A DNA stretch of 64,000 nt from Dasyornis broadbenti (lineage: Eukaryota > Chordata > Aves > Passeriformes > Dasyornithidae), in the NCBI GenBank assembly GCA_013397935.1, contig VZRN01003436.1, positions 62,001 through 126,000 of the forward strand, given 5' to 3'. The translations under genes were made by a program, and so were the position numbers. The notes under the pieces were generated by a model. It ran no database searches. It saw nothing but the letters and a program-made list of their open reading frames with translations, and had not been told where the DNA came from. Within the stretch, counting starts at the first letter, position 1. Each line of letters starts with the position of its first letter. Below are positions 51,843 to 63,634 of the stretch, piece by piece.

Positions 51843-52467
51843 TGTGTTCGGGTGATCCAAAAATGATCTACGGAAAATGAGGCAAAACTTCACAACTTAC
51901 ATAATTTTAAGCTGTAAAGTAGGTATGTTTATTGCAGCGCTGGGCATGTGGGTGGTAGTCCTCCAAAAACACATGCACCTCAGCACGGTATTGCTTGGTA
52001 TATATCTGGTTACATGTTACACATTCCTTGAGTTTCACAATACGCCTATACATATGCATGACCTATCCCCATTTTGTATTATAAAGAGTTCAAAAGTCAT
52101 TTCTGTGTGCTCACACCTGCGCAATACTAATTGGTAGTGGGCTCCGGGGGTCCCGGGAGGAAGTAAAACACTCATCTTCTTGTCTTGAAATTTTCACCTT
52201 TCTGTCTTGCGCATGCCCTCTGAGTCCCTGGCCTAAGTCCAAACAACAGCTCTGGTTTTAGCCTGCGTAGGGGGTCCACGAGCACAAGCTGGGTCACAGT
52301 CCCTGCTTTTGTCAATAATCTTTCATTCCTCATTCTGCTTTGACAAACACAATAAATGTTAAGTAAGCAATATACACTGTCTAGCAAGCAGTTAGTAATA
52401 TATACTGTTTAGCAAGCAGTTTCTAACAAGTTATTCCTTAACTTCTAACTCCCTTGCGTCAGGGGAG
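51843..52467 (-). mobile_element. LTR-like element, antisense to ALK, ends uncertain
   Basis: On the minus strand there is a TATA-like CTTTATAATAC at about 52078-52087 and an AATAAA signal at 51928-51933 in a GCGCTGCAATAAACATACC context. A final stretch then ends GATCACCCGAACACA at 51843. The octamer CTTGCCAG precedes the element (51835-51842) and recurs at 52468-52475, as a target duplication would. However, the right terminus next to that copy does not show the usual TG/CA end; a CA lies six bases inside, at 52461. A pair of imperfect 28- to 29-base direct repeats lies in the U3 side at 52364-52420, as often seen in LTR enhancers. Boundaries are therefore approximate and the family unknown. 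Confidence 0.68.
52364..52420. repeat. Imperfect tandem repeat inside the LTR
   Basis: Two adjacent copies sharing the core TAGCAAGCAGT and AATATA.ACTGT. In the proposed LTR they would lie in U3 upstream of the TATA-like site. Confidence 0.85.
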
Positions 52468-52759
52468 CTTGCCAGAGAGCCTGAGAAAGGCAGGTGAGTG
52501 GGTAGAAACAGGCAGAAACTTAATGTTTCCTCTGCCATGTTTCTTTTAAAAGGGGGGATTCTGTCAAATTGAACTGATATATAAGTTATTCACTGAAATG
52601 TAGTACCACAATCTGAATCTCATTGTGATCTCCACTTTTTTTTTTTCCCCCCCCTTACCTCAAACAGAGATTTCCATGTTTTAAACCCAGGTAGCATCTT
52701 GCAGCTACCAATGGCAGAATATATAGGGACCCTACATTCAATTACCTGTTTTGTTGTTG

Positions 52760-52777
52760 TTTTTTTTTTTTTTTTTT
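52760..52777. repeat. T18 homopolymer
   Basis: A T run preceded by (GTT)n, about 300 bases after the second LTR of this intron. Confidence 0.9.
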
Positions 52778-55404
52778 GTCATGGGAATGCTCAGCTGTTT
52801 CTGGAAACTGGGAAACTCTAACTTGTTTGAAGCTGGGCAAACTTTCACAATCTGCTAGGTTTTTTGGGGAGGCTTAGCTTGGAGAGTCTTCCTGTTTTTC
52901 CCATGGTTGTGAGTGTGAGGTGCTGGCAGTGTTATCATGCTGCACACCACAGAAGGAAGGAGGTATGTGCTGTGCACTATGTGACAGAGCACAGTTATTC
53001 ACAGATGGAAAAAAATCTATGGTTCTCACCAAGTCGCTTAAGGATTTTCGATTCAATGTTGCTGTGTCAGTCTTTGGAGATCAAAATAATGCTTCAAACT
53101 GAATTACTGTAAACTGCTGTGGCATGCAGCAACCTGTAGAAATGCTCTCTATGAGCTCAAAGGACATGCTGCAGTCATTTCTAGAATCAAGAGAAAATCA
53201 ATAATTTACAGGGAGTGAAATCTTACTTTTAGAAAAGAAGTGGTGGTTTATTAAGGCAGGCAATGTTCTGTTTTGCTCCAACAGATCTTGGGCTGCTGTT
53301 ACATCAGCACACTGAGGGTTGGCTTTGTGAAATATGAGAGAGGAGAGGCGAGGGTATGCAGGGATTTTAGTATGTATCCAGAATTGTAAGACCCATCTGT
53401 CCTAATTATCTTGAAATGAGGGGCAACTTCTTCCTGTGTCATGTTATGTCCCATTTAATTCAGTGACAGAGCTGTTCCATGTTGGACTGGCATCCAGTAT
53501 TTATAAACAGGAGGAGGGCTGTTTGCACATCAAGGCAGCAGTGATAAATGAAGATCTTGCAACACCTGGCTGTAGGTTTTACTAAAATCACTTCTGGTTT
53601 AAATCAGGTGCAGTGTCCCCATGGACTTCACTTGGCCGTGTTTTGGGCAAAGATCACTACCCAAGTCTGCTAGTCCTGAAACACATCTTTTCGTGTTCCT
53701 GTCTACCATCTACCTGAATAAAGCAAGCAAGCATTCTTGCTAGCACTGGCTGCAGCAGCTGCAGAGCCTGGGAGGTTTTACAGACAATCTTGTACACACC
53801 ACTGTGTCCATTACAACAGGACCACCTTTGAAATCTAAGATAGCACCTCCTGTGCACAGTCATCTCCAGGTTCCTTACATCATACTCTCTGGCATAACAT
53901 GTCTGTGGTTTTTCATTCTCCATCTTCTCAAGCTCTTAAAAGCCAGATTCTGAGACCTTAGTGCAGATTGACTAATCTTAAATTAACCAGCACTGTTTGC
54001 CCTTGCCCTGACACCACATCTGCACTGGAAGTGAGCCCTACTAGTCTGCCCTAAAGGCCAAAACCACAAAAGATGTTCTGGTTGCTTCAGTTCAAACGCT
54101 GAAGGCATAATGTTTGCAGCAGAAGGACATTCTCCTTCTGTTTCACCGGGGATTTTAAGGAACCAGAGAGCCATTTCAAATCATTTTGGAATAAGATGTA
54201 GTTCACTGATCCCCTGTTCCTGGAATCCAGTGGGAGCCAAGAGTAGCCAGTTTCAGGTTCAGCTGTGCTGTGTGTTACATGTGGAAGCACCTAGAGATAA
54301 GTTTGCCAAGTTCAGGTAAGCAGATACCAGAGGAACAAGTTTTATTTCAAGGGACTAAATCAGAAATGTAAAGTTTAACCATAGCAGCAGTGTGTACATG
54401 CTGTGGTCTGTCCTAGGTTTTATCACTTCCAGTTTTCCATTTTGATTCTCTCATGTTTTGGGCTTATTGTCCCTTTGAAGGTCACCTGCAGCTACCTTTG
54501 GGAACATGTTTGATATTTCACTGGAGACATCAAAATGGCTGCTTATTGTTCCACTTACCCGCCTGCTTTACTAAACATATGTTTCAGTGCAGGTGGCTAA
54601 GCCCAGTGGGGTATTGCAATGTTAAATCACTGTGATAGCTGACAGATTGAGTTTCTCATCTTCCAGTTAGCGTGAGATTTTGCTTTAGTTTTGGGGTGGG
54701 TTTTGCAAGGATAAGTAACTTCTAGTGCAAGACTGTTGATACCAGAGCTACTGAAGCATTTTGCTTTAGTAACTTCTAGACCTTGCTTCCTTAGGGGCCT
54801 TTACCCTCTTACCTGTTGGTTTGGGAGGGTTATATTGGAGGCAAAGGAGTAGAGGGAAATTCTTCAATTTGCTGTCTAGTAATTTTAAGACATTTTTACT
54901 GCCACCCATTGCAGAGAGACTGGAGAAATATGTGATATAAGTATGTAAATGAAACAAGTAACAGTGGCAAAATCTGTAGAGAACCCTTGCATGGAAGTTT
55001 TGAGGAGGGGTAGTATAAATTTTTCAGTAAGAAGGGATTATTCTATCAGCAGTACTTATATTGGGAAGTTTTCTTAGAGTGGTAGTTTTGCACAACACTG
55101 TATTACCCCTGCTTTTCAGAAAAACCAGTCGCTTTATTTCTTAAAGTCCTGTCAAATTATTTGATCCATTTCATTCACTGAACTTCTTTTATAAGAAGGA
55201 ATTTAGCTTAACTTCAGAATTAGTTTATGAAAAGGTAATTCAGACTTTTTTTCTGGTTAGGATAATGTGTTTTCTTGTATTTCTGGAGGTTGAACAGAAA
55301 TGGTAGAACTTCTGACCTCGTTCATCCAGATGCATGCAGACCATCATTCCTAGGTGTCATCAGCTTGGACAATAGTTCTGAATTCCAAGAAGCAGATTAA
55401 GCTA

Positions 55405-55477
55405 ATCATAGAACATCCTGAGTTGGAAGGAACCCACAAGGGTCATTGAGTCCAACTCCTGAACATTCAGTCCAACT
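55405..55477 (-). mobile_element. CR1 LINE 3'-end fragment, antisense to ALK
   Basis: The + strand reads ATCATAGAACATCCTGAG, then TTGGAAGGAACCCACAAGG and TCATTGAGTCCAACTCCTG. This is the reverse complement of the conserved bird CR1 3' end, which in sense orientation closes with repeats of ATTCTATG. Only the last 70 or so bases are recognisable, which is typical of 5'-truncated CR1 copies. It is the strongest single marker that the genome is avian or at least sauropsid. Confidence 0.88.
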
Positions 55478-55487
55478 AATGCTCTAT

Positions 55488-55529
55488 CTGAGCTAATTAT
55501 CTGAGCTAATTATCTGAGATAATAATTAT
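55488..55529. repeat. 13-bp tandem repeat
   Basis: CTGAGCTAATTAT occurs twice exactly (55488-55500 and 55501-55513), followed by a degenerate third copy. It directly follows the CR1 fragment. Confidence 0.9.
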
Positions 55530-56665
55530 CACCGCTGAAGGAGTCTGCATTTGTGGCATTGCTTCTATGGAAGCTGGTGGGAAAATGGTGCCCTTTGAGA
55601 AGGTCATATGTAAGGTTGACTGGATCAACATAATTTGTAGAAAAAACATTCTTTAGATGTATTTCAAATCTTTTTTCATTAATTGCAGTAGAACTACCTG
55701 ATGGAGTTTATTAAATTGTGTGTATTAGATTATTAATAAGTATGATTGATGAATCATGCCATGTTCACCAAAAATGCTTAATCCGCTTTTTTACCATCTA
55801 GATATTTGTTTTGATTATATATTAAGTATCTTCTGATATACTAGAAAATAGGTTATGGTGCGTTTTACAAAAGTATTGTGGTCTTGGGACTGTGCTGTCC
55901 CTAAAATGAATCTTTGAGGAACAGGATGTAATTTTCACCGTCATGTATTCAAATTTTAAAAATCAGAATTTTTTTGAGATACAAATTAACAAAGCTTTGT
56001 TCTAGAAATCTATTTGTACAGGGCTAGTACTTCCAATTGATAAAAATAGCTGTAACAGGGAGGCATTGATATATACCCACAGATCTGGCCTAGAAAATGC
56101 AGAGCTGGACACTTGTTTTACAGGCCTCAGTCAGGTGTATGAAGCTTAATTTGAGTCTCCTGTGAGCAAATAATTATTCAAAATGCAATTAATCTATTGT
56201 TATGTTTTAATCACTGTGATGATGTTTATTTACAGGTTTTTTTATCTAATTAACAGTTACTTTCCCATTTAAAATAAATCCAATAACCAAATGTCTATAG
56301 AAACTGAAAGGGCTAGAATGCACCAGCCTTGAGATTATGAATGAGTGCTTAAAAGCCCAGAGAGCAGAGCCTGAAAATGGGTGGCCTCTGTTGCAGTTTT
56401 CTCTACTCTGTGCCTTTTTCAGCCTTAGAAAAAGTAAAACTCTTTTATTGCTGTGATAGCTTTCAGGATATGTTGATGAAAAGCTGTCAGATACTGAGAT
56501 ACACAAACCTATGAGTCTTTTAAAGGAATTCTGTGAGTATTTGTTCTGGTTAAAACCTCAGGGCCAGGTTCTGCTCTTGGTCCGACAAGCAGAGCAGATA
56601 AAGAGCAGAGCACCTACCTGATCTTTGGATGTTGCAGTCATGCGTTGCATATGTCTTCCTTTCAG

Positions 56666-56828
56666 ATCACTGGTTATTCACAACCTGTGGTGCCAGTGGA
56701 CCCTATGGCCCCACACAGAGCCAGTGCAATGATGCCTACAGGAACTCCAAGCTCAGAGTGGTGGTGGGAGCTGAAGGGATTCTCCAAGGCATTCAGATCT
56801 GGAGAGTACCAGCGACCAACACATACAG
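56666..56828 (+). CDS. ALK: ALK exon: entry to the glycine-rich domain (partial CDS)
   Basis: This 163-base exon begins after TTCCTTTCAG and ends before GTAAGG, leaving AG of a Ser codon. It encodes [20 protein letters not shown], then NDAYRNSKLRVVVGAEG and ILQGIQIWRVPATNTYS. Human ALK has [37 protein letters not shown] and LKGIQIWKVPATDTYS. This opens the membrane-proximal ligand-binding region, whose glycine-rich fold binds ALKAL1 and ALKAL2. The two cysteines are conserved. The human N-glycosylation sequon NLS is KLR here, so that site is absent. It follows the 12.2 kb intron, the longest complete one in the window. Confidence 0.97.
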
Positions 56829-59800
56829 GTAAGGGAACTGATTGTGGTAATGTATCTGTGTTTGAAAATATCCAAGCTGCAGATACATGCTAGGAATTTT
56901 TGAAGTATTACGTTCAGAAGTTTAGCCACTTCTACTGGGGTTTTACTTCTCATTGAGTCTGTGATTTCCAGCCTCTCCAGTCTCAGACTTTTTCCCTGGA
57001 AAATGCAACCTTTTGGGTCAAAGAAAAGAAACTTTCTGAGGCAGGCAAATCTTTAGCCTAAATGGTTACAGGCTGGGAGAGCTCTGCCAGTAGCTGAAAA
57101 TGAAGCATTTTCACCTCCTCAGACCAAGAGGAATATATTTCCCTTATGTCACTCATTGAGCTCTGGGATCAGAATGAGTTTTTCCCACCCTTCATCTGGT
57201 GTGGAAGGCACAGTCATGTGTCAGCATTTCTTACAGGACAGCTTGCACCAACCTCTGCTCAGCATCTTCACTTTTTTGAATCTAGACACAGCAAGTTGAG
57301 CCTGTAAGCCTGGCTTACCACTGTAGAATTGATTTTGGAAGCCAGCCACATAAATGGTAGGCTCTGTGATACTGAGGATTCTAACAGTTAAAGCCCCCTG
57401 TGGAGTTATTTTCAAAGAGACATGATCAGATACGGTTCAATGCTACTTAATCAGATTTTTACCAATCATTTTCTCTTTTTTCTCTTGCTGGGGAAAGAAG
57501 TACAATCAAGTGTAGTTCACTTGGTGAACGGTAATATGAAGTGAATGGTAATATGAAGCCATTACATACATCACTTTGTAAGCAGAACTGTGAGTTTGAA
57601 CCAGTGACTGTCTAGTGGTGGTTTTTTGTGCAGCATTCCATATTGAAACCAATGATGGTATCATGGATTTCAAAGCAGAACATTCCATTGAAAGCTTTGA
57701 ACAAATTTCAGTTAAAATTATCTGGTCCCATATTTTTTTTTCCCCCTCTTCGTATTGAAAATGAATGTTAATGTTGAGGCTAGATGTCAGTCTCTAACAG
57801 AGGTCTAGTGCAAAGCAGCTTTGAGAAACTGGCTAGGCTAGGCAAAAGTTCTGCCTGAGTGCCTATTACTACAAGGATTGATGGTAATGCAAAATGCATA
57901 AATGTTATTTTACCGAGCTTCAACAAGGAGTTGCCTGAGGTGAATAGAATTTTTTAGAACCAGCATCCAGTAAATGTGGTTATAAAGTACAGCCCAAAAA
58001 AGAACAGGCAAAACAGCCCCAAAGCTTACAGCACTGTCATTTCTTTAATATCAGAGTCCAAGAAGAGCCAGAATTCCTGTGCAACTGTAGTCCGACTTTT
58101 TGCTGCACCATACAAACCCTGGGCCCTGCAGGGATGACCTGTCTATTAAGTCCTATAAATGACCTAACAGACTTTTAGCTTCTGTATAGATAATAGATGT
58201 ATAATGTCGTGCACGACATATATGTAAATGGATGACATTCACTTCTGCACCTCTTAAGGCTATAGTAGAAAATTCACAGCCTGGGGAAAGCAGGAGGCAA
58301 TTGTAGGCTTAAATTAACTTGACATCTTCCCGATTCTGGTCTGCTGAAGGGGCAGGAGAGTCCGCCAGCATAGCATGGTCCTAGGAAAATGTCAAGTTGC
58401 AATATCAATTCCAGGGCCTCCCAGAGTCTGAACTTACTGCCTGTGTTTAGCTCTGCCCTGTGGTCCTGCTGCAGTGTTGGTCCTGTAAGTTCTCCTGATG
58501 GGCACTGCTGAAATATCTAAACCAGAGAGAAAACCCTACTGCTGGCCTCTCAAGAAAGCTGGTGTTATGCCAGATCAGTGTGGTTTACACTGTGTAATGT
58601 ACACTCCTGATAATTGCACAAGAAGAATATCGATTTTGTGAACACGAGGCAGAATATGCATTATTAAAATAGAGAGCTCAATTTTTCACAAAACTCTGCC
58701 AGCACAAACCAACTACACCCAGAAAACCCCACCATCTGTGAAGGTCTGGGTAGGCTGCCACACACTGTAGTGCCCACATTTGGAAACTGGAGTTTTACAT
58801 GCTCTGGTTTGCTCCTGTGGGATTTCACATTGTGTAACAAGGAAGTTAAACATTATAAAAAGTATTTTTTGTTCCAGATTTCCTTCTAAGCATTCAGAAG
58901 GTCTGGTCATCTAGGTCTATGACCAAGTATGAGAGAAGTGAACTGTAATAAATAATACATTAGCATCCGTTATCCAACTTCTTTTCATTTTTAAAGGAAG
59001 AGAGTTTGGTCTATTTTGCTGAGTGCCCTGTTTATTGTCACTTCTACTGTCCTCTCTTTTCTACTGTCCTTTCATGTAGGGTGGCACAAGAACACAACCC
59101 AGTGGAGTGCAAAAAAATGTCATTCTTAGTCAGCCAGCCTAGGCACTGCATTTTATCAGACTCTCAAGACTAGCTCCAGTGTTTCCCATAACCTGGATGT
59201 TATGGTGCATATTTTTCTCCAGTCCTGCACAGCCTGGTTTGCACTTTGCGCATCCAGATTCTTTCTGAAGGTGTGGGCTTCTTTTTCAGATCCTACAAGT
59301 GCCATAGTAAAAGAAAAGAAGGAAGGCAGTGGAAGGTACTCTGTGTTCTTGCTCTGGGTGGGCTGAACCTTTCTTCAGGGTCAATATGGTAAAAAGGATT
59401 CCTCCTGTAAAAGAAAGTTCCTAATGAAACACATCCAGTTAAAGATGAAGGCAAGATAACTGTTTAAATAGTGACACCCATTTTGAATAGGGAATGACTG
59501 TCACCTGAATCTACTGGGTTTTATTTGTCTGCAACCTTTGAATGAGGCCAAACTGGGTTTCCTGAACTGTCTGACATCATTGCTTGTATGCAAAATCTGT
59601 TCTTACGTGGAAAAATATGGCCCCTACTGTCAGCCAATTAGCCCTGCCAGCTTGCTGTGCCTGGTAGTGCACCTCATTAGCCATTGCAAAATTCTACAGC
59701 AAATGAACTCAGTATTCAGATTTATGCAGCATCTGTTCAGGGTGGCCCAGTACTGTGTCTATCACTTATTCTGCTGGCTCCAGTACAGCCTAACTGAGGA

Positions 59801-61030
59801 CTGATTGTTTTGGTTATCAGCAGTGGCATGAACATAATCATGTCACATTGCCCAGGATCTAATATGCTTTATGAGACGCTGTCTGTTTGCAGGCAGATTA
59901 TGCTGGGCAAAGAGCAGCCAGGTGCTGGAGAAAAGGAGGTGTTAAAGCAGAGCACCTATGCTGTACCTGGTAGGAAGCCAAGAGCAATTTTTGAGTTCTC
60001 AGTCCTGCAGTCTCTGGTTACGTGCTCCAGGTGGAATTTTGCTCTCATGGAAATAGATGGAAAGCTACTAATGTCAGTGGAGAACTGCCTGCTTAATCAG
60101 ATATTAACTGAGTTATTGTACCATCATTCACCTGCTCAGAAAGTTGAGTAACTCTATGTTTTGTTGAAGCAGAGATGTGTGTTTTGTCATGTTTTAAAAA
60201 AGTGCTTTGAAATCCTTTGCTAAAAGCTGCTTAAAGTATGTCCACTGTTAGAAAGGCAGAGGAAGGAGCCAAGCAATGCAGTGTTACAGCCAAATCTTTC
60301 TGTACATCATCAACAATAATCACCTCTGAATCTTGGCTGCTTAAAATAAAAGTCCCAGAGCCTTAAATGAGACTGCAACAGCCTGCGTGTAACCTGCCCA
60401 CTCCTAGTTGGAGACAGTGAGATGTTGCTGGTCACCATGAGTTTAGCCAGGGGGCTTTTGCCTTCCTTTTTTTACTGCAAGTAGTGTCATCTCCATCTAC
60501 TCTTATTTCTGTATTCCTCTGGTCCTGGGAATAAGAGAGCTGTTTTCCATCTGGTCCATGCTACCAGGACCAGTTATGCTGTCTGCTTTCTCAAATCTCC
60601 CTCTGTCAATCTCATGCTTAATGTTCTCTTTAGCCATATGTCCTGTTTTTACCAGTTCTCCTGCTTCTGTTCTTTCTCTTCCTTACTGCAAACCTCTCAA
60701 GGATGTGCCTTCTGGGAAACAAGATATGTTTCATATATTAAAGCTGGAAACTATAGAGACTTGCTCATTCTGTTCTCAGCAGTGTTTGGCCAAGAATCAA
60801 TGTGAAAGAATCAGTTTTTTAGCTACCCAAGCTCACAGATTCAAACAGAGCAGAAAACCAGTCTTCAAGCTTTGGGTTTAGATTTATTTTCAATGTCAAG
60901 TCTTCAGGACACAGCTCTGTGACACCATGTTCAGGTGTGCTAAACGCTCAGTGTCCAGAAATGGTTTGTGCTGCCTTCCCCCTGTTTCAGACAACTCAGG
61001 TGCCAGCCTCTTCTTTTCTTCTTTCTGCAG
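56829..61030 (+). other. ALK: ALK intron, 4.2 kb
   Basis: The intron runs from donor GTAAGG to acceptor TTTCTGCAG and splits a Ser codon. A 16-bp perfect palindrome lies at 58204-58219, and a short imperfect tandem repeat (about 17 bp, two copies) near 57525-57558. No other feature was found. Confidence 0.88.
58204..58219. repeat. 16-bp perfect palindrome
   Basis: ATGTCGTGCACGACAT is its own reverse complement and contains two CpG pairs in an AT-rich intron. It could be a dimeric protein-binding site or chance. Confidence 0.9.
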
Positions 61031-61181
61031 CATCTCAGGCTATGGAGCTGCTGGTGGGAAAGGAGGGAAGAACACAATGGTGCGGTCCCATGGCGTGTCT
61101 GTTCTGGGAATTTTTGACCTCCAGAAGGATGATACACTGTACATCTTGGTGGGACAGCAAGGAGAAGATGCTTGTCCTAGT
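61031..61181 (+). CDS. ALK: ALK exon: glycine-rich domain, first core segment (partial CDS)
   Basis: This 151-base exon starts after CTTTCTGCAG and ends in phase 0 before GTAAGT. It reads ISGYGAAGGKGGKNTMVRSH, then GVSVLGIFDLQKDDTLYILV and GQQGEDACPS. Human ALK differs at only a handful of positions (MMRSH, FNLEKDDMLY). This is the most conserved exon in the window and belongs to the glycine-rich ligand-binding domain. The frame stays open into the following intron for 49 more codons before a stop, so intron retention would produce a truncated extracellular form. The frame is also open for about 100 bases upstream of the acceptor, but that part has no similarity to ALK. Confidence 0.98.
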
Positions 61182-63502
61182 GTAAGTGATTATCTTTCTG
61201 TTTTGCCCTCATCCTTTCTACCAATCCATGGAGTTTTGTCTTTTCACATAGAAAAACATTGTGCTCAAAGGGTTTGGGGATACAGGAGTCAAGAAATAGG
61301 TACAGCTTTACTGGAGAGCATGAGAAGATGAAGCACCGTGTCCCTGTGCTCACTTCTCTTCAACCTTTGGGCCCTGTTGATGATACACAAGAGGTTCCTG
61401 GCTGATCTGCATATCTCAGAGCACCTGTGTGGAGTTTTGGAGACAAAAGACAGCTATGCCTTCCTTTCATCTGGAGATCATTCTGCAAAGTTGACTTAGC
61501 AGGGTTTTTGCCCTTGCTTCACCATTGAGCCCAGCTCTGCTATTATCTTCACCTCTGGAGACACCCACATCACAGGGCCTGCTTTGTAATGCTGTATATG
61601 GGATCAGGAAAGACGAATTAATCGTTGCTGAGTCAGTCCTGGTTTTTGTGTTACTAACTAACCCTTGCTGCAAATGTCTTGACAGAAAGATGGGCACTAT
61701 TTGCATGCACAATAGTTTATTAATTGGTTAGTATTCTTTGGAGGAGGATGGAGAACAGGACACTCTTATGGAGCAAACTAAGCATTATCTGATGGAATTT
61801 GACCTAGAGGTTTGAGCTGGACTTTAAAATGATGTGCGTTTCTCAGCTGTTAATGGCTGGCATTCAAGACATGAAAGCTTAGCAGTCTATTACAGCAGAG
61901 AGAGGTTGAAGGATATAGACAAGTAAGAGGCGATCTCAAGGCTGGCTGCTAAAGTAAATAATGATAAAACTAGAATTATACATATCTACAAAAAACCATT
62001 AATATAAAGCCTTTTTGAAATGAGAAATGTCCTAACTGAAATGTCCATCCAATATCTTTAACTAGGACATTCCAGCTGAGTGTAATATATGGACTCATTA
62101 AATTGCAGGCCACTGTAATCTTAGTGAGAATTTATTGAGTGCTAATGTAATTCTTTCATTGAGGCAAAGAGATTGCATTGACTTGTAGAGGAGACTTTTA
62201 CTAGATTGGATTGTAATCAGTTATGTCTTTGCCATGAAAGATTTTTTTTTGTAATCTAGTGGTTCCTTTGGGTCATTGACTTTGTCATTTTATTAATCAT
62301 TCCCACCCAACTCTAAATCAATTAAGGAGAAGGGGAAAATAGGGAAAGGAAGACTGTTTAGTACTTTAGGCAAGTCTGCACACACAAAATGGATGCCACT
62401 CATTCTCTGGCACAACTTAGGACATATTTTGTGGTCAGCAGAATAATTTGTAATTTGAGTATGCTTTTATCACATTCTTCTTCCAAAAGAAAACACATAC
62501 ATGGAAGTAGAAGGAAGCAGAACTCAATCCTACTATAACAAATGTTTGTGTATTTTTCCCTAAAAGTGTTGTTGGTTTAGTAAGTTTAGTGTGCAATGTA
62601 TGTGCAATATAATGAAATAGTTTTACCTATCAAAATTACCTGTTTTGAGACAAAACCTGTAAAGTAAAATAAGCTAAAAGCAAAGCTTGCAACTTGAAAA
62701 TGCTCACAGCAGGGTCCTGCTTGTCATGCACTTTAGTGGTCCAATTTTAAACCAAAATGGTTTAAATTCATAGTCCTGAAGTATGTATAAATAATGGTTT
62801 AATGTTGTGATTGAAATTAGTGAATTCAGGGATTGGCCTACATAAAGTTCATTGTGTTTTGTGCTGACTGATGGAAAGGGAAAAATGCTAAGTAGGAAAT
62901 ACGGAGGCTTTTTAGTGAGGTATTTTCATTAACATAAGGTGAAGATCACAATCGAAGGTGGGATTGCTGCTCTTTTGGTAGGCTTTGAACTAATTGCAAT
63001 AAAATTGCTACTAAGATCAACAGAGATGCACACTGGCTGCTTGGCCCCAACCAACGGGAGACTGGAAATGAGGTAAAGAAACTTGGGTTCTCTCTATGTC
63101 TCTGCCATTTGGCTGTTGCGTGACATGGGACAAGGCACATCATTGTCAAGTTACTCCCTTCCACTACTTGTGAAATACAGACTGTTAATGCTGGGAAATA
63201 TTTGTAGCAAATTCTGCTATATTTTGTACATTAAAAGTTTATGGAGCTGTTTTGCATGATAATAGGTATCAGCAATGAGCTTGTTTCAAAATAATTTAAT
63301 TAAAAATGACAACAAATTCATCTGATGAAGGTTGAGGCAAAAAGCCAGATTCTTCTAGAAAAGCATTCACTTGCTTCTGCTCATGTAGTTTCACTGGCGG
63401 ACTATTTCTTGCTTTGGGAAGGTGAAGGGTTCACAAGGACTCTGTGTGTACAAGGGCACGGAGATTTCTTACCTGAATTCAGAGCTGGTCTTTTGTTTGC
63501 AG
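61182..63502 (+). other. ALK: ALK intron, 2.3 kb
   Basis: A phase 0 intron from GTAAGT to TTTGCAG. The first 150 bases stay open in the ALK frame. Nothing else is seen in it. Confidence 0.9.
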
Positions 63503-63634
63503 ACTAATGATGTTATCCAAAAAGTCTGCATTGGAGAAAACAACGTGATCGAAGAAGAGATTCGTGTGAACAGAAGTGTCAATGAATGGGCAGGAGGAGG
63601 TGGAGGCGGGGGTGGTGCCACTTACATATTTAAG
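63503..63634 (+). CDS. ALK: ALK exon: glycine-rich domain with Gly8 run (partial CDS)
   Basis: This 132-base exon begins after TTTGTTTGCAG and ends in phase 0 before GTATGG. It encodes [20 protein letters not shown], then RVNRSVNEWAG and the glycine run followed by ATYIFK. Human ALK has [31 protein letters not shown] and ATYVFK. The run contains eight consecutive glycines using mixed codons (GGA, GGT, GGC, GGG), the same number as I recall in human, which argues for selection on length. NRS is a potential glycosylation site. The next exon, which should start with the segment equivalent to human MKDGVPVPL, lies beyond 64000. Reading through the donor gives 11 extra residues and a stop. Confidence 0.98.

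Larger units (their letters stand above)
44485..56665 (+). other. ALK: ALK intron, 12.2 kb, richest in retroelements
   Basis: This is the longest complete intron, from donor GTAATT to acceptor CCTTTCAG. It contains two antisense LTRs (50362-51104 and about 51843-52467) less than 1 kb apart, homopolymer T tracts at 51405-51421 and 52760-52777, and an antisense CR1 3' end at 55405-55477 followed by a 13-bp tandem repeat. The rest is unassigned. Confidence 0.87.
12418..63634 (+). other. ALK: ALK gene, internal segment: nine exons and eight complete introns
   Basis: This is the part of the anaplastic lymphoma kinase gene that encodes the middle of the extracellular region. ALK is a single-pass receptor tyrosine kinase of the insulin-receptor superfamily, expressed mainly in the developing nervous system and activated by the ALKAL cytokines through its membrane-proximal extracellular domain. 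Nine exons, read directly from the sequence, translate into one continuous frame that follows human ALK (recalled from memory) from the LDLa module to the glycine-rich domain without stops or frameshifts. Junction phases agree at every intron. Seven internal donors are GT and one is GC; all acceptors are AG. Introns are 7357, 946, 10879, 10750, 1361, 12181, 4202 and 2321 bases. They probably correspond to human exons 7 to 15, but the numbering is from memory. The paralogue LTK is less likely, because LTK lacks most of this MAM and LDLa part. Confidence 0.96.
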
